Below are positions 1 to 8,267 of a DNA stretch of 64,000 nt, one piece after another; within the stretch, counting starts at the first letter, position 1, and every line of letters starts with the position of its first letter. The notes under the pieces were generated by a model. It worked only from the letters and a program-made list of their open reading frames with translations. It did no database searches and was not told where the DNA came from. Both the position numbers and the translations under genes were made by a program. Origin of the DNA: Microcoleus sp036704825 (GTDB lineage: Bacteria; Cyanobacteriota; Cyanobacteriia; Cyanobacteriales; Microcoleaceae); NCBI GenBank assembly GCA_036704825.1, contig JAUBSN010000036.1:1-64000 (forward strand). Direction: 5' to 3'.

Positions 1-326
1 TGGCGCATTGTGAGCCGTTTGGGTACACCCTATTTGAGGTTTTTTGTCAACCTCTTTTACTGGACTGGCGCTCTAGGAATATATTCAAGAAATCGAGGGC
101 TCGCAGGCTCTTTTTGCTGGGTTGTCGCTTTTGTGGCATTGGTTTTCCTGATGATATTGGCGCTGCTTTCTTTGAAAACAGAAAGATTTGATTGGGGCGA
201 TCGAACTCGATCGCCCCCATATCAAATCTGTCAATCGCTTCGTTTGGGGTTTGTCCTTTTTGGTTTGCAGTTGGCGGTTCATAGAAACGGAGGAATCAAG
301 AATCAACCGCGAACCGCGAACAACCC
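1..326. other. Intergenic or flanking DNA with no recognised gene
   Basis: No convincing coding signal is visible. A 106-codon plus-strand open frame crosses it (10-330), but its second half reads through a hairpin and the region antisense to the next gene, and it resembles nothing I know. The only structured element is the inverted repeat at 184-229, listed separately. Confidence 0.5.
184..229 (-). terminator. Hairpin with T-rich tail, likely minus-strand terminator
   Basis: AGATTTGA-TGGGGCGATCGA pairs with a downstream complement, giving a stem of about 20 bp with one small bulge and a 4-nt loop. Read on the minus strand, the stem is followed by TTTCTGTTTTC. This fits a Rho-independent terminator for the minus-strand gene ending at 327, although it lies about 100 bp past that stop codon. 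Confidence 0.5.
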
Positions 327-824
327 TTAGTTTGGCGGAGGAACCGGCACCGGAATTGGTTGCGGGCTGTAGCTTGGTTGGCCGTTGGGCGCAGGAATTG
401 GCGGCGGGCTGTAGTTTGGTTGGCCGTTGGGCGCAGGAATTGGCGGCGGGCTGTAGTTTTGCCTACTGCCTGCCGGTGGGTTGTAAGCTGGAGGTTGCCT
501 GCCTGCGGGCCCGCGAGGGGGCGCGGGAGCATCAATCGATCGGCGATGACGACCTTTACCTTTACCAGGGCCTCGGCCGAAAGCTGGTGGCCCACCGTAG
601 ATTGCTTGACGGTAACGGCCTGGCGGGCCGCACTCGGCTGGTCGCAGACTTCGCCCAGAATCGGGTCTGGGACACCGGGAACCATTATAGGGAGGCTCGT
701 TAAAGATACTGGGGTTCGGATTGAGCTGTGCCAAGACTGGGAAACTGATTGGGGAACTAGCAGCAGCAACTCCTAACAGAACAGTCACTTTTTTGACCAA
801 GTTTGTGGGATTTAATGCTTTGAT
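327..824 (-). CDS. Proline-rich secreted protein, start codon non-canonical or lost
   Basis: The protein begins with a basic stretch and a hydrophobic signal-like segment ending in a probable cleavage site (VLAQ). It continues NPNPSIFNEPPYN, a mature N-terminus I associate with cyanobacterial fasciclin-type secreted proteins, but no FAS1 domain follows. The rest is Gly/Arg- then Pro-rich, with a tandem 14-residue unit (PPPIPAPNGQP..YS) near the C-terminus. A strong ribosome-binding site AGGAGG lies at 830-835 (minus), but the codon 5 nt downstream is ATC (822-824) where ATG would be expected. In-frame TTG (798-800) and GTG (786-788) are possible starts, as is a distant ATG at 908. The gene could be translated from a weak start or be a start-codon pseudogene. 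Function unknown. Confidence 0.5.
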   Translation of the reverse strand: MKALNPTNLVKKVTVLLGVAAASSPISFPVLAQLNPNPSIFNEPPYNGSRCPRPDSGRSLRPAECGPPGRYRQAIYGGPPAFGRGPGKGKGRHRRSIDAPAPPRGPAGRQPPAYNPPAGSRQNYSPPPIPAPNGQPNYSPPPIPAPNGQPSYSPQPIPVPVPPPN

Positions 825-1051
825 AGAGGCCTCCTGGTAATATGCGATGTGCTTCGTTTGCAGGTAGTTAAGATTGCTAGTGCAAAAACCGTGCCAAGTC
901 GATCGCACAACTTTTCCTCATCACCGGGAAAGTAATCCGACTCAAAGCGTGCAAACATCCAGCCATTTGCTCGAACTGCTGGGAATACATTTGGCACGAT
1001 GTTTGCACTACCAAGTTTTAGTTATCGCCTGAATTCCGTTCAGTCCGTGTT

Positions 1052-2023
1052 ATGAACAAGTCAGAACCTCGCATTTCCCAAGAAATCGCTCCAGATGTTT
1101 TTGCTCTTGCTGCTGAGTTATATGCCAAGGAAAATCAATATTATTCCTTGTCAGAACTTATGCAAGCTGGGGCTGAGGTACAAATTCCACCAGAGTGGAT
1201 TCAACAAGCTTTAGAGCAGCTCAAAGCCAAGCAAATTCAAGCTCGAGAGCACAAAAAAAGGCTAAAGCTCATCTTAACCAGCGGTATCTGTGGAGCCCTA
1301 CTTGCTGTGTTGGGTTTTGGAGTTTACAACACTCTTGCCAGTAATTTCACTCTAGCCAAACGCAACCCAGAAGCCAAGCTAGAGAACGCTCAGATTAAGC
1401 CCAACCGCCCGATGGCATTTCCACCTCAGCCTCATCCCAAAGCCGATGAAAGCACTTTTACCGGACAAGTACAGCAGTATCTTCTCAACCCTGAAGGTAA
1501 AGTAGATGGAGTCTTGCTGAGTAATGGCTTACAAGTGAAATTTCCGCCTCATATGGGAGACAGCTTAGTGGGGATGATTGCCCCTGGTGTTGGCGTGAGT
1601 GTTTCTGGGACTCCTGGCGTTTCCACTCGCTTCGGCCCAGAGGTAAAAGCCAACAGCATTACTAATTCTCAAACCAACCAAACTTTAGTAAAGCAGCCTC
1701 CTGCCTTTCCCCCCCAGCCTCCCTTGCCAGGCAACTACAGTAACTTATCTGTAGAAGGAACAGCCCAGCAATGGTTGGTAGGACATCGGGGAGAGCTCAA
1801 TGGCGTTATCCTGTCTAGTGGCGCTCAAGTGAAGTTCCCGCCTCACGTCGGAATGCAGTTACTAAGTCTGGCTAAGGCGGGAGGGCGAGTAAAGGCTGAG
1901 GGTTTTGGAACTACCAACAGTTACGGTCAGGTTTTACAAGCTACTGGCTTGACGGTAGATGGACAATCTGTATCTTTTGACCCAGCAAACCCCTATTTGC
2001 CTCCTGTGAAGGGCATAATTTAG
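1052..2023 (+). CDS. Membrane-anchored protein with duplicated OB-like domain, function unknown
   Basis: 323 residues. The N-terminal 70 residues are predicted cytosolic and helical (QQALEQLKAKQIQAREHKKR). One transmembrane segment follows at about 72-95, so the C-terminal part is probably outside the plasma membrane. That part contains two copies of a domain, about 133-205 and 232-312. Each has a pattern of the type G-x-A/V-Q-Q-x-L-x(5)-G-x-L/V-x-G-V-I/L-L-S-x-G, followed by QVKFPPH. The spacing of short beta strands suggests an OB-like fold (inference). The domain pair is separated by a Pro-rich linker (AFPPQP) that itself occurs twice, so the duplication probably included the linker. I recognise it as a conserved cyanobacterial hypothetical, without a known role. 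Neighbours give no clue. Confidence 0.8.
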   Translation: MNKSEPRISQEIAPDVFALAAELYAKENQYYSLSELMQAGAEVQIPPEWIQQALEQLKAKQIQAREHKKRLKLILTSGICGALLAVLGFGVYNTLASNFTLAKRNPEAKLENAQIKPNRPMAFPPQPHPKADESTFTGQVQQYLLNPEGKVDGVLLSNGLQVKFPPHMGDSLVGMIAPGVGVSVSGTPGVSTRFGPEVKANSITNSQTNQTLVKQPPAFPPQPPLPGNYSNLSVEGTAQQWLVGHRGELNGVILSSGAQVKFPPHVGMQLLSLAKAGGRVKAEGFGTTNSYGQVLQATGLTVDGQSVSFDPANPYLPPVKGII

Positions 2024-2214
2024 GGTTTGGTGGTGGCAGGCAAATACGGATCGAAAAGTATAGCTAGATATAGCTTTTTGCACTATGTCTAGCTCACATA
2101 ATTTTAGAGTGGCATGGGTTTTTGCACGCAGCTTTTGTGACCCACAATCGCATTATTTAATCGTGATATGCAGACCAAGTTCGATTTTTTGTTAAACTTG
2201 CTAAATTTTGCATC

Positions 2215-3402
2215 ATGAGTTTTTTCAGATTCATCGTAATTGGACTAACATACATCGGCTTAGGTTTGGGCTATCTGCCAGGTTTACGGATGAATCGAGC
2301 CAGTATTGCGATAGTTGGGTCATCGTTACTGATGGCGTTGGGAGTTTTAGACCTGAAAGAAGCTTGGAGTGCGATCGACTATAAAACGCTGATTTTTCTG
2401 TTCAGTATGATGGTGATTAGTGCTAACCTGGCTGGCTCAGGTTTTTTTCAATTAGCGATTGCTACAGTGATGCGCTTTACCCGGAGTCCATTCAGTTTAC
2501 TAATTGTTTTAACATTTGGAAGCGGGATACTATCTGCTTTTTTTCTCAACGATACCGTTGCCCTAATTCTTACTCCTTTAATTTTAGGTTTAACCCAAGC
2601 TCTTACCCTAAATCCTATTCCCTACTTACTTGCCTTAGCCGGAGCAACTAATCTGGGTTCGGTTGCTACCTTGAGCGGCAATCCTCAAAATATTTTGATC
2701 GGCTCGTTTTCGGGTATTAGCTATCTAGACTTTGCCAAAGCGTTGACTCCGATTGCATTGGTAAGTCTGCTAATACAGATCGGCTTACTGTGGTGGCTCT
2801 ATCCTGAAGTTCGCTCTACCAAGCCTTGTTTAATTGAAACTCCTTTGCGCTACCGTGTTTTCCAACCTTTATTAACTAAAAGTCTCTTAATAACTGGAGG
2901 ATTATTAGTAGCATTTTTAATCGGTGTACCGCCGTCTGAAGCTACTTTAGTAGCGGCAGGTTTACTGTTTGTCACCAGACGAGTCAAACCCGATCGCATT
3001 TTAAATAAAATAGACTGGGATTTGTTGGTGATGTTTGCTGGACTGTTTGTGGTTACTCAAGGAGTAGAGAAGTTAGGAATATTAAGTTTATTTACAGGAT
3101 TAGTTGGCACTCCTTTGAGCATATTGGGGGTGACGGCTTTGCTTTCAAATTTAGTGTCTAATGTTCCGGCAGTGCTGCTATTGCAACATTTAATTCCTCA
3201 TCCAGATCGAAAAAATTGGTTGTTACTGGCCTCTGTTTCAACATTGGCGGGTAATCTCACTCTGTTGGGTTCCGTTGCTAATTTAATTGTTGCTGAGGCT
3301 GTCGCTAAACTCGGCTATCAGTTGTCTTTTGGGGAACATTTACGGTTTGGTCTACCGCTGACTGTTTTAACATTAGCTGTTGCCTTTTTATGGATTTACT
3401 GA
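2215..3402 (+). CDS. ArsB/NhaD-type (ion transporter superfamily) anion permease
   Basis: 395 very hydrophobic residues with about 10-12 membrane segments. The layout is that of the ion transporter superfamily (CitM/ArsB/SLC13 branch). An inverted duplication is visible: helix-breaking motifs SAFFLNDTVALILTP (about residue 110) and SNLVSNVPAVLLLQ (about residue 305) occupy equivalent positions in the two halves, as do two AGATNLGSVATLSGNPQN / AGNLTLLGSVANL segments that usually contribute to the substrate and sodium sites. The substrate cannot be read from sequence; arsenite, dicarboxylate, sulfate or sodium/proton exchange are all known in the superfamily. It stands alone with no regulatory gene beside it. 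The start ATG at 2215 follows an AT-rich leader. Confidence 0.8.
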   Translation: MSFFRFIVIGLTYIGLGLGYLPGLRMNRASIAIVGSSLLMALGVLDLKEAWSAIDYKTLIFLFSMMVISANLAGSGFFQLAIATVMRFTRSPFSLLIVLTFGSGILSAFFLNDTVALILTPLILGLTQALTLNPIPYLLALAGATNLGSVATLSGNPQNILIGSFSGISYLDFAKALTPIALVSLLIQIGLLWWLYPEVRSTKPCLIETPLRYRVFQPLLTKSLLITGGLLVAFLIGVPPSEATLVAAGLLFVTRRVKPDRILNKIDWDLLVMFAGLFVVTQGVEKLGILSLFTGLVGTPLSILGVTALLSNLVSNVPAVLLLQHLIPHPDRKNWLLLASVSTLAGNLTLLGSVANLIVAEAVAKLGYQLSFGEHLRFGLPLTVLTLAVAFLWIY

Positions 3403-3617
3403 GCGAGCATTAAATCTTATCAAAAAAATTAGTATAGCGAGGGCATTCTATTAAAAACAATCCCGGACGCAGCACCGCCATTATGTCGGGTGTAAGGCTG
3501 CACCTTACCGCTATAAGTAGCGCGTCAAACATTTTTGGGCATGAGTTATGAAAAACTATAATTCGCAAAAATTACCATATAAAAAAATAAACAAGTGTTA
3601 AACTGAGAGAGGTAATT

Positions 3618-4091
3618 TTGGTAGTCCTTATGATTGTCAATCCTGAAAATGTGCCGGAACGTACAGGCTCTAATTATCCCCAAGAATTTAAATCTGCGGT
3701 TGCGGGGAGAGTTAAAAAACGCTTGGGCGATGCTGCCGGATTGCAGAATTTTGGGGTGAATTTGGTGAGGCTGGCGCCGGGAAGTTGTTCAGCTCTACGG
3801 CATTGGCATACCCGGCAAGATGAGTTAGTCTATGTTCTGGAAGGGGAAGTAACTTTGATTTCTAATTCGGGGGAGGAAGTGCTGCAACCGGGTATGGCGG
3901 CGGGTTTTCGGGCGGGTGATGCTGACGGGCATCATTTGGTTAACCGCACGAATGCTGATGTTGTTTATCTGGAAATTGGCGATCGCACTCCGGGAGATAG
4001 TGCTGAATATCCCGATGACGATCTAATTGCGAAAGCTAGCGATAATGGTTGGATTTTTACTCGCAAAAATGGCGAGGTTTATGAGAGTTGA
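3618..4091 (+). CDS. Small cupin-domain protein
   Basis: 157 residues, a single beta-barrel cupin. Metal-binding motif 1 is visible as RHWHTRQDELVYVLEG (His-x-His, then Glu) and motif 2 as G...GHHLVNRT. The C-terminal tail DNGWIFTRKNGEVYES is common in cyanobacterial and proteobacterial single-domain cupins of unknown substrate. The start is ambiguous: TTG at 3618 has GAGAGG 5-6 nt upstream, while ATG at 3630 would have poor spacing. Only 6 nt separate the stop codon from the methyltransferase at 4098, so the two are probably cotranscribed and may act on related small molecules (inference). Confidence 0.85.
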   Translation: MVVLMIVNPENVPERTGSNYPQEFKSAVAGRVKKRLGDAAGLQNFGVNLVRLAPGSCSALRHWHTRQDELVYVLEGEVTLISNSGEEVLQPGMAAGFRAGDADGHHLVNRTNADVVYLEIGDRTPGDSAEYPDDDLIAKASDNGWIFTRKNGEVYES

Positions 4092-4097
4092 AAATTT

Positions 4098-4733
4098 ATG
4101 AGTCAAGTGAATCTTTGGACTTCGGCGGCACACGCTTTGTGGTATCTTGCTAAAGCCGATCGCATTCCCCACCGCACAGAAGGTGAAGCGGTTTTGTTGG
4201 AGGAAGTGCCCAAAAATGTTAAGCGAATTCTGGATGTGGGTACGGGAGACGGGCGGTTGCTGGGTCTGCTTAAGTGCGATCGACCAAATGTTGAATGTGT
4301 GGCGATCGACTTTTCGCCGACAATGCTGGAAAAAGCCCGAACTCGCTTTGCAGGCGATCCAAATGTCACGGTAATCGAGCACAATTTTGATGAATCGCTA
4401 CCGGATTTGGGCCGATTTGATGCGGTTGTTTCTAGTTTTGCAATTCACCATGTAGAGGACGATCGCAAACGTTCGCTTTACGCCGAGATTTTCGATCTTT
4501 TGGAACCGGGAGGCATCTTTTGCAATTTGGAGCACGTAGCGTCAGCAACTCCGGCTTTGCATCAGAAATTTCGAGAGGCGCTGGGTATTAGCAACGATCC
4601 AGACGATCCGTCTAATAAATTGCTGGATGTGGAAACGCAATTGCGCTGGTTTAGAGAACTTGGTTTTACCGATGCAGACTGTTATTGGAAGTGGCGGGAA
4701 CTCGCTTTATTAGTTGGGGTGAAACCTGTTTAG
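4098..4733 (+). CDS. Class I SAM-dependent methyltransferase
   Basis: 211 residues. The SAM-binding motif I is clear (ILDVGTGDGRLLGLL, about residue 40-54), followed by the acidic residue ending strand 2 (VAIDFSPTML) and motif II/III residues (FDAVVSSFAIHHVEDDRK, LLEPGGIFCNLEH). It belongs to the broad UbiE/methyltransferase-11-like group and its substrate is unknown. It lies 6 nt behind the cupin gene, probably in the same transcript. Confidence 0.85.
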   Translation: MSQVNLWTSAAHALWYLAKADRIPHRTEGEAVLLEEVPKNVKRILDVGTGDGRLLGLLKCDRPNVECVAIDFSPTMLEKARTRFAGDPNVTVIEHNFDESLPDLGRFDAVVSSFAIHHVEDDRKRSLYAEIFDLLEPGGIFCNLEHVASATPALHQKFREALGISNDPDDPSNKLLDVETQLRWFRELGFTDADCYWKWRELALLVGVKPV

Positions 4734-4790
4734 CTGCGGAGAAGGACTGCATAGTCGTGTCCTTTTGAAATTGGAAATAGTCACAATTAG

Positions 4791-4853
4791 TAAGGTGCGT
4801 CAGATTTTTAAACCCTCAATAATCATTCTAGAAATTCACCTGACGCACCCTAC
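4791..4853. repeat. GGTGCGTCAG inverted-repeat hairpin, copy 1
   Basis: TAAGGTGCGTCAG (4791-4803) and CTGACGCACCCTAC (4840-4853) form inverted arms around about 36 nt. A second copy with the same arms but a different loop lies at 5596-5658. This one sits between the methyltransferase and the minus-strand gene ending at 4862, and could act as a bidirectional terminator. Confidence 0.75.
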
Positions 4854-4861
4854 AGCCCCAG

Positions 4862-5335
4862 TTATAGGGCTGTTTTCAGAGTTATCAACCAAACGATCGA
4901 ATTAACAACAAACAAAAAGGTATAAAAAATATAGATTGATGGAGCGCACATAGCTCGACCTAAAGAAGGCATTTTAATTGTTTTTAATGAACCGAGCGGG
5001 TGAACAAGACCTTCCGGTATAGAAAAAGTATTAAAACTTTCATCTAATGCCCTTTCATCATTCAAGAATTGGGTAACTGCATTGACTCTTTGTATGTAAT
5101 AAAATTGCACCTTCCAGTAGGTAGCTTCTAAAAACCAGAAACCAAAAATTATAACGTATCCTAGGGGAACCAACGCAGCTATTTTGCTTGTAAAAACCCA
5201 ACCAATCAACCCTACCCAAATGGTAATTGCGGCAGTTTTTAATTGCATCATAATTGTTGTGAAGTTAGCTATTTTTTTCTCTAGTTCCTCTGCTCCTTTT
5301 TGCAGCATTGCTAGCTGAAATTCAAATCTATCCAT
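4862..5335 (-). CDS. Orphan membrane protein with N-terminal coiled coil
   Basis: 157 residues. Residues 1-30 are a charged amphipathic helix (FQLAMLQKGAEELEKKIANF), likely a coiled coil. Two adjacent hydrophobic segments follow (about 31-50 and 55-72), then a polar helical stretch (QRVNAVTQFLNDERALDESF) and a final membrane segment (about 130-152). I do not recognise a characterised family. The architecture, a soluble helix plus paired membrane segments, resembles small membrane effectors that accompany signalling proteins such as TIR-domain or SLATT-type systems, but no such partner gene is adjacent. The gene is flanked on both sides by repeated elements, so it may be mobile or an isolated remnant (inference). 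Confidence 0.7.
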   Translation of the reverse strand: MDRFEFQLAMLQKGAEELEKKIANFTTIMMQLKTAAITIWVGLIGWVFTSKIAALVPLGYVIIFGFWFLEATYWKVQFYYIQRVNAVTQFLNDERALDESFNTFSIPEGLVHPLGSLKTIKMPSLGRAMCAPSIYIFYTFLFVVNSIVWLITLKTAL

Positions 5336-5420
5336 GTTTGATTCGGCGAACGTTTATATGATAGCAATCCAAAAAATTATCATCTTCTTTTCTTTCGGTG
5401 TCCCTAGAGAACTTCGGCTG

Positions 5421-5531
5421 ACCAAGAATTTCACAGGTGGTACCCGCCACGCGATCGATCGGTGGGATCGATCCAAAATCTAAAATCTAAAATCCTTGCG
5501 TCCCCCGAACTTGTCTCGCGCAAGTCAATCC
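5421..5531 (+). repeat. Dispersed ~110-bp element, copy A
   Basis: Runs from ACCAAGA through GGTGGTACCCGCCACGCGAT to CGCGCAAGTCAATCC. Two further copies in the opposite orientation lie at 53941-54053 and 54105-54209, about 48 kb away. They share the GGTACC-centred segment, the CGATCGATCGGTGGG segment and CCTTGCGTCCCCCGAA. None encodes a recognisable protein. Confidence 0.75.
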
Positions 5532-5595
5532 AAAATCCAAAATCTAAAATCTAAAATCGATGACGCACCCTACAAGTCGATTTTAGATTATATAG

Positions 5596-5658
5596 TAAGG
5601 TGCGTCAGCTTCCGAAATTCCCGATCGCCGTTAGAGAACTTCGCCTGACGCACCCTAC
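5596..5658. repeat. GGTGCGTCAG inverted-repeat hairpin, copy 2
   Basis: TAAGGTGCGTCAG (5596-5608) pairs with CTGACGCACCCTAC (5645-5658). Both arms match copy 1 at 4791-4853, but the 36-nt centre differs, as expected for a hairpin element under selection or spread as a unit. Solo arms occur at 5560-5573 and 5702-5712. Confidence 0.75.
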
Positions 5659-5717
5659 AAGTCGATTGTTGTGTGACAGTTGCGTCCAAGACTATTAAAG
5701 TCACGCACCTTACTGAA

Positions 5718-6956
5718 TTAAATTAAATCCGGTACATCAGGTTTGATTCTGCGTTCGTACCAGTTCATTAACGGGGTGGAAGTAATGCCGTGCAAAATCA
5801 CAGATATCACGATGGTTGTAAAGGTAATCCAGGCAATTATTTCGGCGGTTTCGCCTTCCAAACCTTTACCAAAAGTATAGGTAAGATAATAGATAGAACC
5901 GACGCCGCGAATGCCAAACCAACCGTACAGCCAGCGGCTGGCGGGATGCAAAGGACTGCCGACCGTACTGATCCAAGCTCCCACAGGCCGAATCAAAAAA
6001 ATCAACAATCCAGCTACCAAGAGGGAGTATCCTCCATAAGCCAACATAGGCTCTAGGCGCAAAAGCGAACCTAATAGTAAAATAGTTCCTACTTCCATTA
6101 ACTTTTCTATGCGCTCGGTAAAGTGCAGTTGGGAAAGCGGCTTTTCTGGGTTGCGGTAACTCCGCTGCACGACAATTCCTGCTACAAAAACGGCGAGAAA
6201 TCCGTAGCCGTTGACTACTTCTGTGAGGGAATAGGTCAGCAGAATTGTGCTGAGGGCAATGAAATCTTCCATTAATTGATCGGCCGGTCTATAGTGTTGG
6301 AGTTGGCGATCGATCCAAGTGACGGCTTTAGCTACTACAATTCCCATAACGATACCTGTGGCGATCGCCCAAATCAAGTCAACTGCTACCCACTGCGAAA
6401 ACCAATTCGGCCAGTTGCTATCTTTTAGCGCATAAATGCCGAAATAAACGAAGGGAAAAGCTAAAGCATCGTTTAAACCGCCTTCGGATGTTAAACCAAA
6501 GCGCAATTCATCGCGATCGTCTATATTTGCTAACTGAACTTCTGATGCTAAAACAGGATCGGTGGGAGCGAGAATTGCTCCCAGTAAAATCGCCGGACCC
6601 CAATCTAATTTTACAAACCAATGACTGACAGCGGCGACCGCCAAAATAGAAATTGGCATTAAAAAACCGATCAGCCGCGCTGTGGAGTTCCACGCCCAAA
6701 ATTGCAGCGGGCGATTCATTTTTAAGCCGCAACTGAACAGAGAAACAATAACTACAAATTCTGTGAGTCTTTCTAAAAATTGAGCTTCGGGACGCAAGTC
6801 AATCAGCTTGACGCCGTAGGGCCCCAATCCGATACCGACAATTAGATAAATTAAGGCATAAGACACCGGCAATCCTGAAATCCATCCGGAACCCAAGGTA
6901 ACGGTCAGCAGGAGGATGCCAATAACTAGCAAGTTGAGAATGTAATCATCCACCAT
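5718..6956 (-). CDS. CPA1-family cation/proton antiporter (NhaP-like)
   Basis: 412 residues from the ATG at 6956; a TTG at 6986 would add ten residues but is less convincing. About 12 membrane segments. Family hallmarks are present: GAILAPTDPVLASEV (the transport-site Asp region of helix 5), EGGLNDALAFPFVYFG (helix 6) and WFGIRGVGSIYYL (the conserved Arg helix). It should exchange Na+ or K+ for H+ across the plasma or thylakoid membrane. It lies 132 nt downstream of the short kdpD in the same direction, so it may belong to the same potassium/sodium homeostasis locus. No C-terminal regulatory domain is present. Confidence 0.88.
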   Translation of the reverse strand: MVDDYILNLLVIGILLLTVTLGSGWISGLPVSYALIYLIVGIGLGPYGVKLIDLRPEAQFLERLTEFVVIVSLFSCGLKMNRPLQFWAWNSTARLIGFLMPISILAVAAVSHWFVKLDWGPAILLGAILAPTDPVLASEVQLANIDDRDELRFGLTSEGGLNDALAFPFVYFGIYALKDSNWPNWFSQWVAVDLIWAIATGIVMGIVVAKAVTWIDRQLQHYRPADQLMEDFIALSTILLTYSLTEVVNGYGFLAVFVAGIVVQRSYRNPEKPLSQLHFTERIEKLMEVGTILLLGSLLRLEPMLAYGGYSLLVAGLLIFLIRPVGAWISTVGSPLHPASRWLYGWFGIRGVGSIYYLTYTFGKGLEGETAEIIAWITFTTIVISVILHGITSTPLMNWYERRIKPDVPDLI

Positions 6957-7118
6957 AGCGATCGCACTTTTAATCAGGTTTACCAAGTGCGATTTTTACA
7001 GATAAAAGATTCTGGGGCATCCACCGCCCGCTAGATTCACCTATCCTCCAAAAGTTGCAGTTGTTATGCTAAATGACTAACAACTGACAACTACTGACAA
7101 CTGACTGCTGACTGCTGA

Positions 7119-8261
7119 CTACTGACTTTTTTCGGTAGCGATGATGTGCAAGTCTACGTGTTTGAGCGATCGCACTAACTGTTGAGTCAAAGAACCCCGC
7201 AGCAGCAATTTCCAGCGGGATTGCTGGCTTTCGCCGATCACAATTTGAGTAATGCGATACTGTTTAGCTACCTCCGAAATCGCTTTCGCTATATTAGTGC
7301 CGTTTACCCGCAAAAATTGCCCGTTAAATTCTTGACACAGTTTCTCACAAGTTTCAACGTGCAAGCTTTCTGCTTTTGTTAAAAATCTGTCTGGATCGTT
7401 GACAAACACAGCATAAAACGGGGCATTCATGTAGCTAGCAATCCTCGCGCCCCGCCGCAGCAGTTGCAAGGAATTCGGATAGGTCGAGATGCACGCTAAA
7501 ACTCGTTCGTGAATGTTGCAAGATTGACCTTTTAAAGTTGCTGCATCGTCTTCCACATTGTCTGCGACTTCTCGTAGGGCGAGTTCTCGCAAAGCAATTA
7601 AATGACGGCGCTGGAAAAAGTTTTCTAAAGATTGTTCAATTTTTTCGGGAGCATAAATTTTGCCTTCTAGCAACCTTTCTTCTAAAGTTTCCGGCGTAAC
7701 ATCGACAACGACTATTTCGTCAGCATCTTCGAGAACGCGATCGGGCACTCGCTCTCGCACTACAACTCCGGTAATTCGAGCTACTAAATCGTTGAGACTT
7801 TCTATGTGTTGAATGTTGAGAGTAGAGAAAACATCTATCCCAGCATTGAGAATTTCTTCAACATCTTGATATCGCTTTTCTCGCAGAGAACCCGGAATAT
7901 TTGTATGAGCCAGTTCGTCTATTAATGCTAATTGAGGACGGCGTTCTATAACAGCATCCGTATCCATTTCTGCGAGCATTTTTTCCCCGCGCCGCATTTG
8001 TTTTTTAGGCACTATTTCTAGTCCCTCGGCCTTAGCTGCTGTCTCTTTCCGCCCGTGAGTTTCTAACAGTCCAATTACCACATCTATGCCTTCAGATTTG
8101 AGTCGATGCCCTTCTTCCAGCATTCGGAAAGTTTTGCCGACACCCGGGGCCATGCCGATAAATATTTTGTGCTTTCCCCGGCGGGGGGTGCGATCGTAAG
8201 TGCGGTTCGGTTGGGCGTAAACCGCGTCTGGATTGTTGGTAAGTTCGCTAGAGTGAATCAT
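7119..8261 (-). CDS. kdpD: Truncated KdpD: sensor domain plus USP-like domain, no kinase
   Basis: 380 residues, against about 890 in E. coli KdpD. The N-terminal KdpD domain carries Walker A GMAPGVGKT (36-44) and the typical run GKTFRMLEEGHRLKSEG, with ELAHTN further on (the Walker B region). A universal-stress-protein-like fold follows from about residue 246 (ERVLACISTYP...; IVIGESQQSRWKLLLRGS). The four membrane segments, GAF, HisKA and ATPase domains of full KdpD are missing, and the stop is clean. Short KdpD proteins of this kind are known in cyanobacteria. It may sense K+ or nucleotide and act on another kinase; this is inference. It is the last kdp gene of the operon, downstream of kdpC. 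Confidence 0.88.
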   Translation of the reverse strand: MIHSSELTNNPDAVYAQPNRTYDRTPRRGKHKIFIGMAPGVGKTFRMLEEGHRLKSEGIDVVIGLLETHGRKETAAKAEGLEIVPKKQMRRGEKMLAEMDTDAVIERRPQLALIDELAHTNIPGSLREKRYQDVEEILNAGIDVFSTLNIQHIESLNDLVARITGVVVRERVPDRVLEDADEIVVVDVTPETLEERLLEGKIYAPEKIEQSLENFFQRRHLIALRELALREVADNVEDDAATLKGQSCNIHERVLACISTYPNSLQLLRRGARIASYMNAPFYAVFVNDPDRFLTKAESLHVETCEKLCQEFNGQFLRVNGTNIAKAISEVAKQYRITQIVIGESQQSRWKLLLRGSLTQQLVRSLKHVDLHIIATEKSQ

Positions 8262-8267
8262 AGCTGA

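Larger units (their letters stand above)
5336..5717. other. Repeat-filled intergenic region
   Basis: No gene. From left to right it holds one copy of a dispersed element of about 110 bp (5421-5531), TTTTAGA-type heptamer repeats (5470-5590), and GGTGCGTCAG-family arms (5560-5573, 5596-5658, 5702-5712). This lies between an orphan gene and the antiporter. Confidence 0.7.

Noticed and set aside
10..330. Plus-strand open frame of 106 codons with hydrophobic segment
   Set aside because: It crosses a strong hairpin, has no ribosome-binding site and its second half is antisense-like; no family resemblance.
188..776. Several open frames opposite the proline-rich secreted gene
   Set aside because: They are composition-driven mirror frames of a Pro/Gly-rich tandem repeat.
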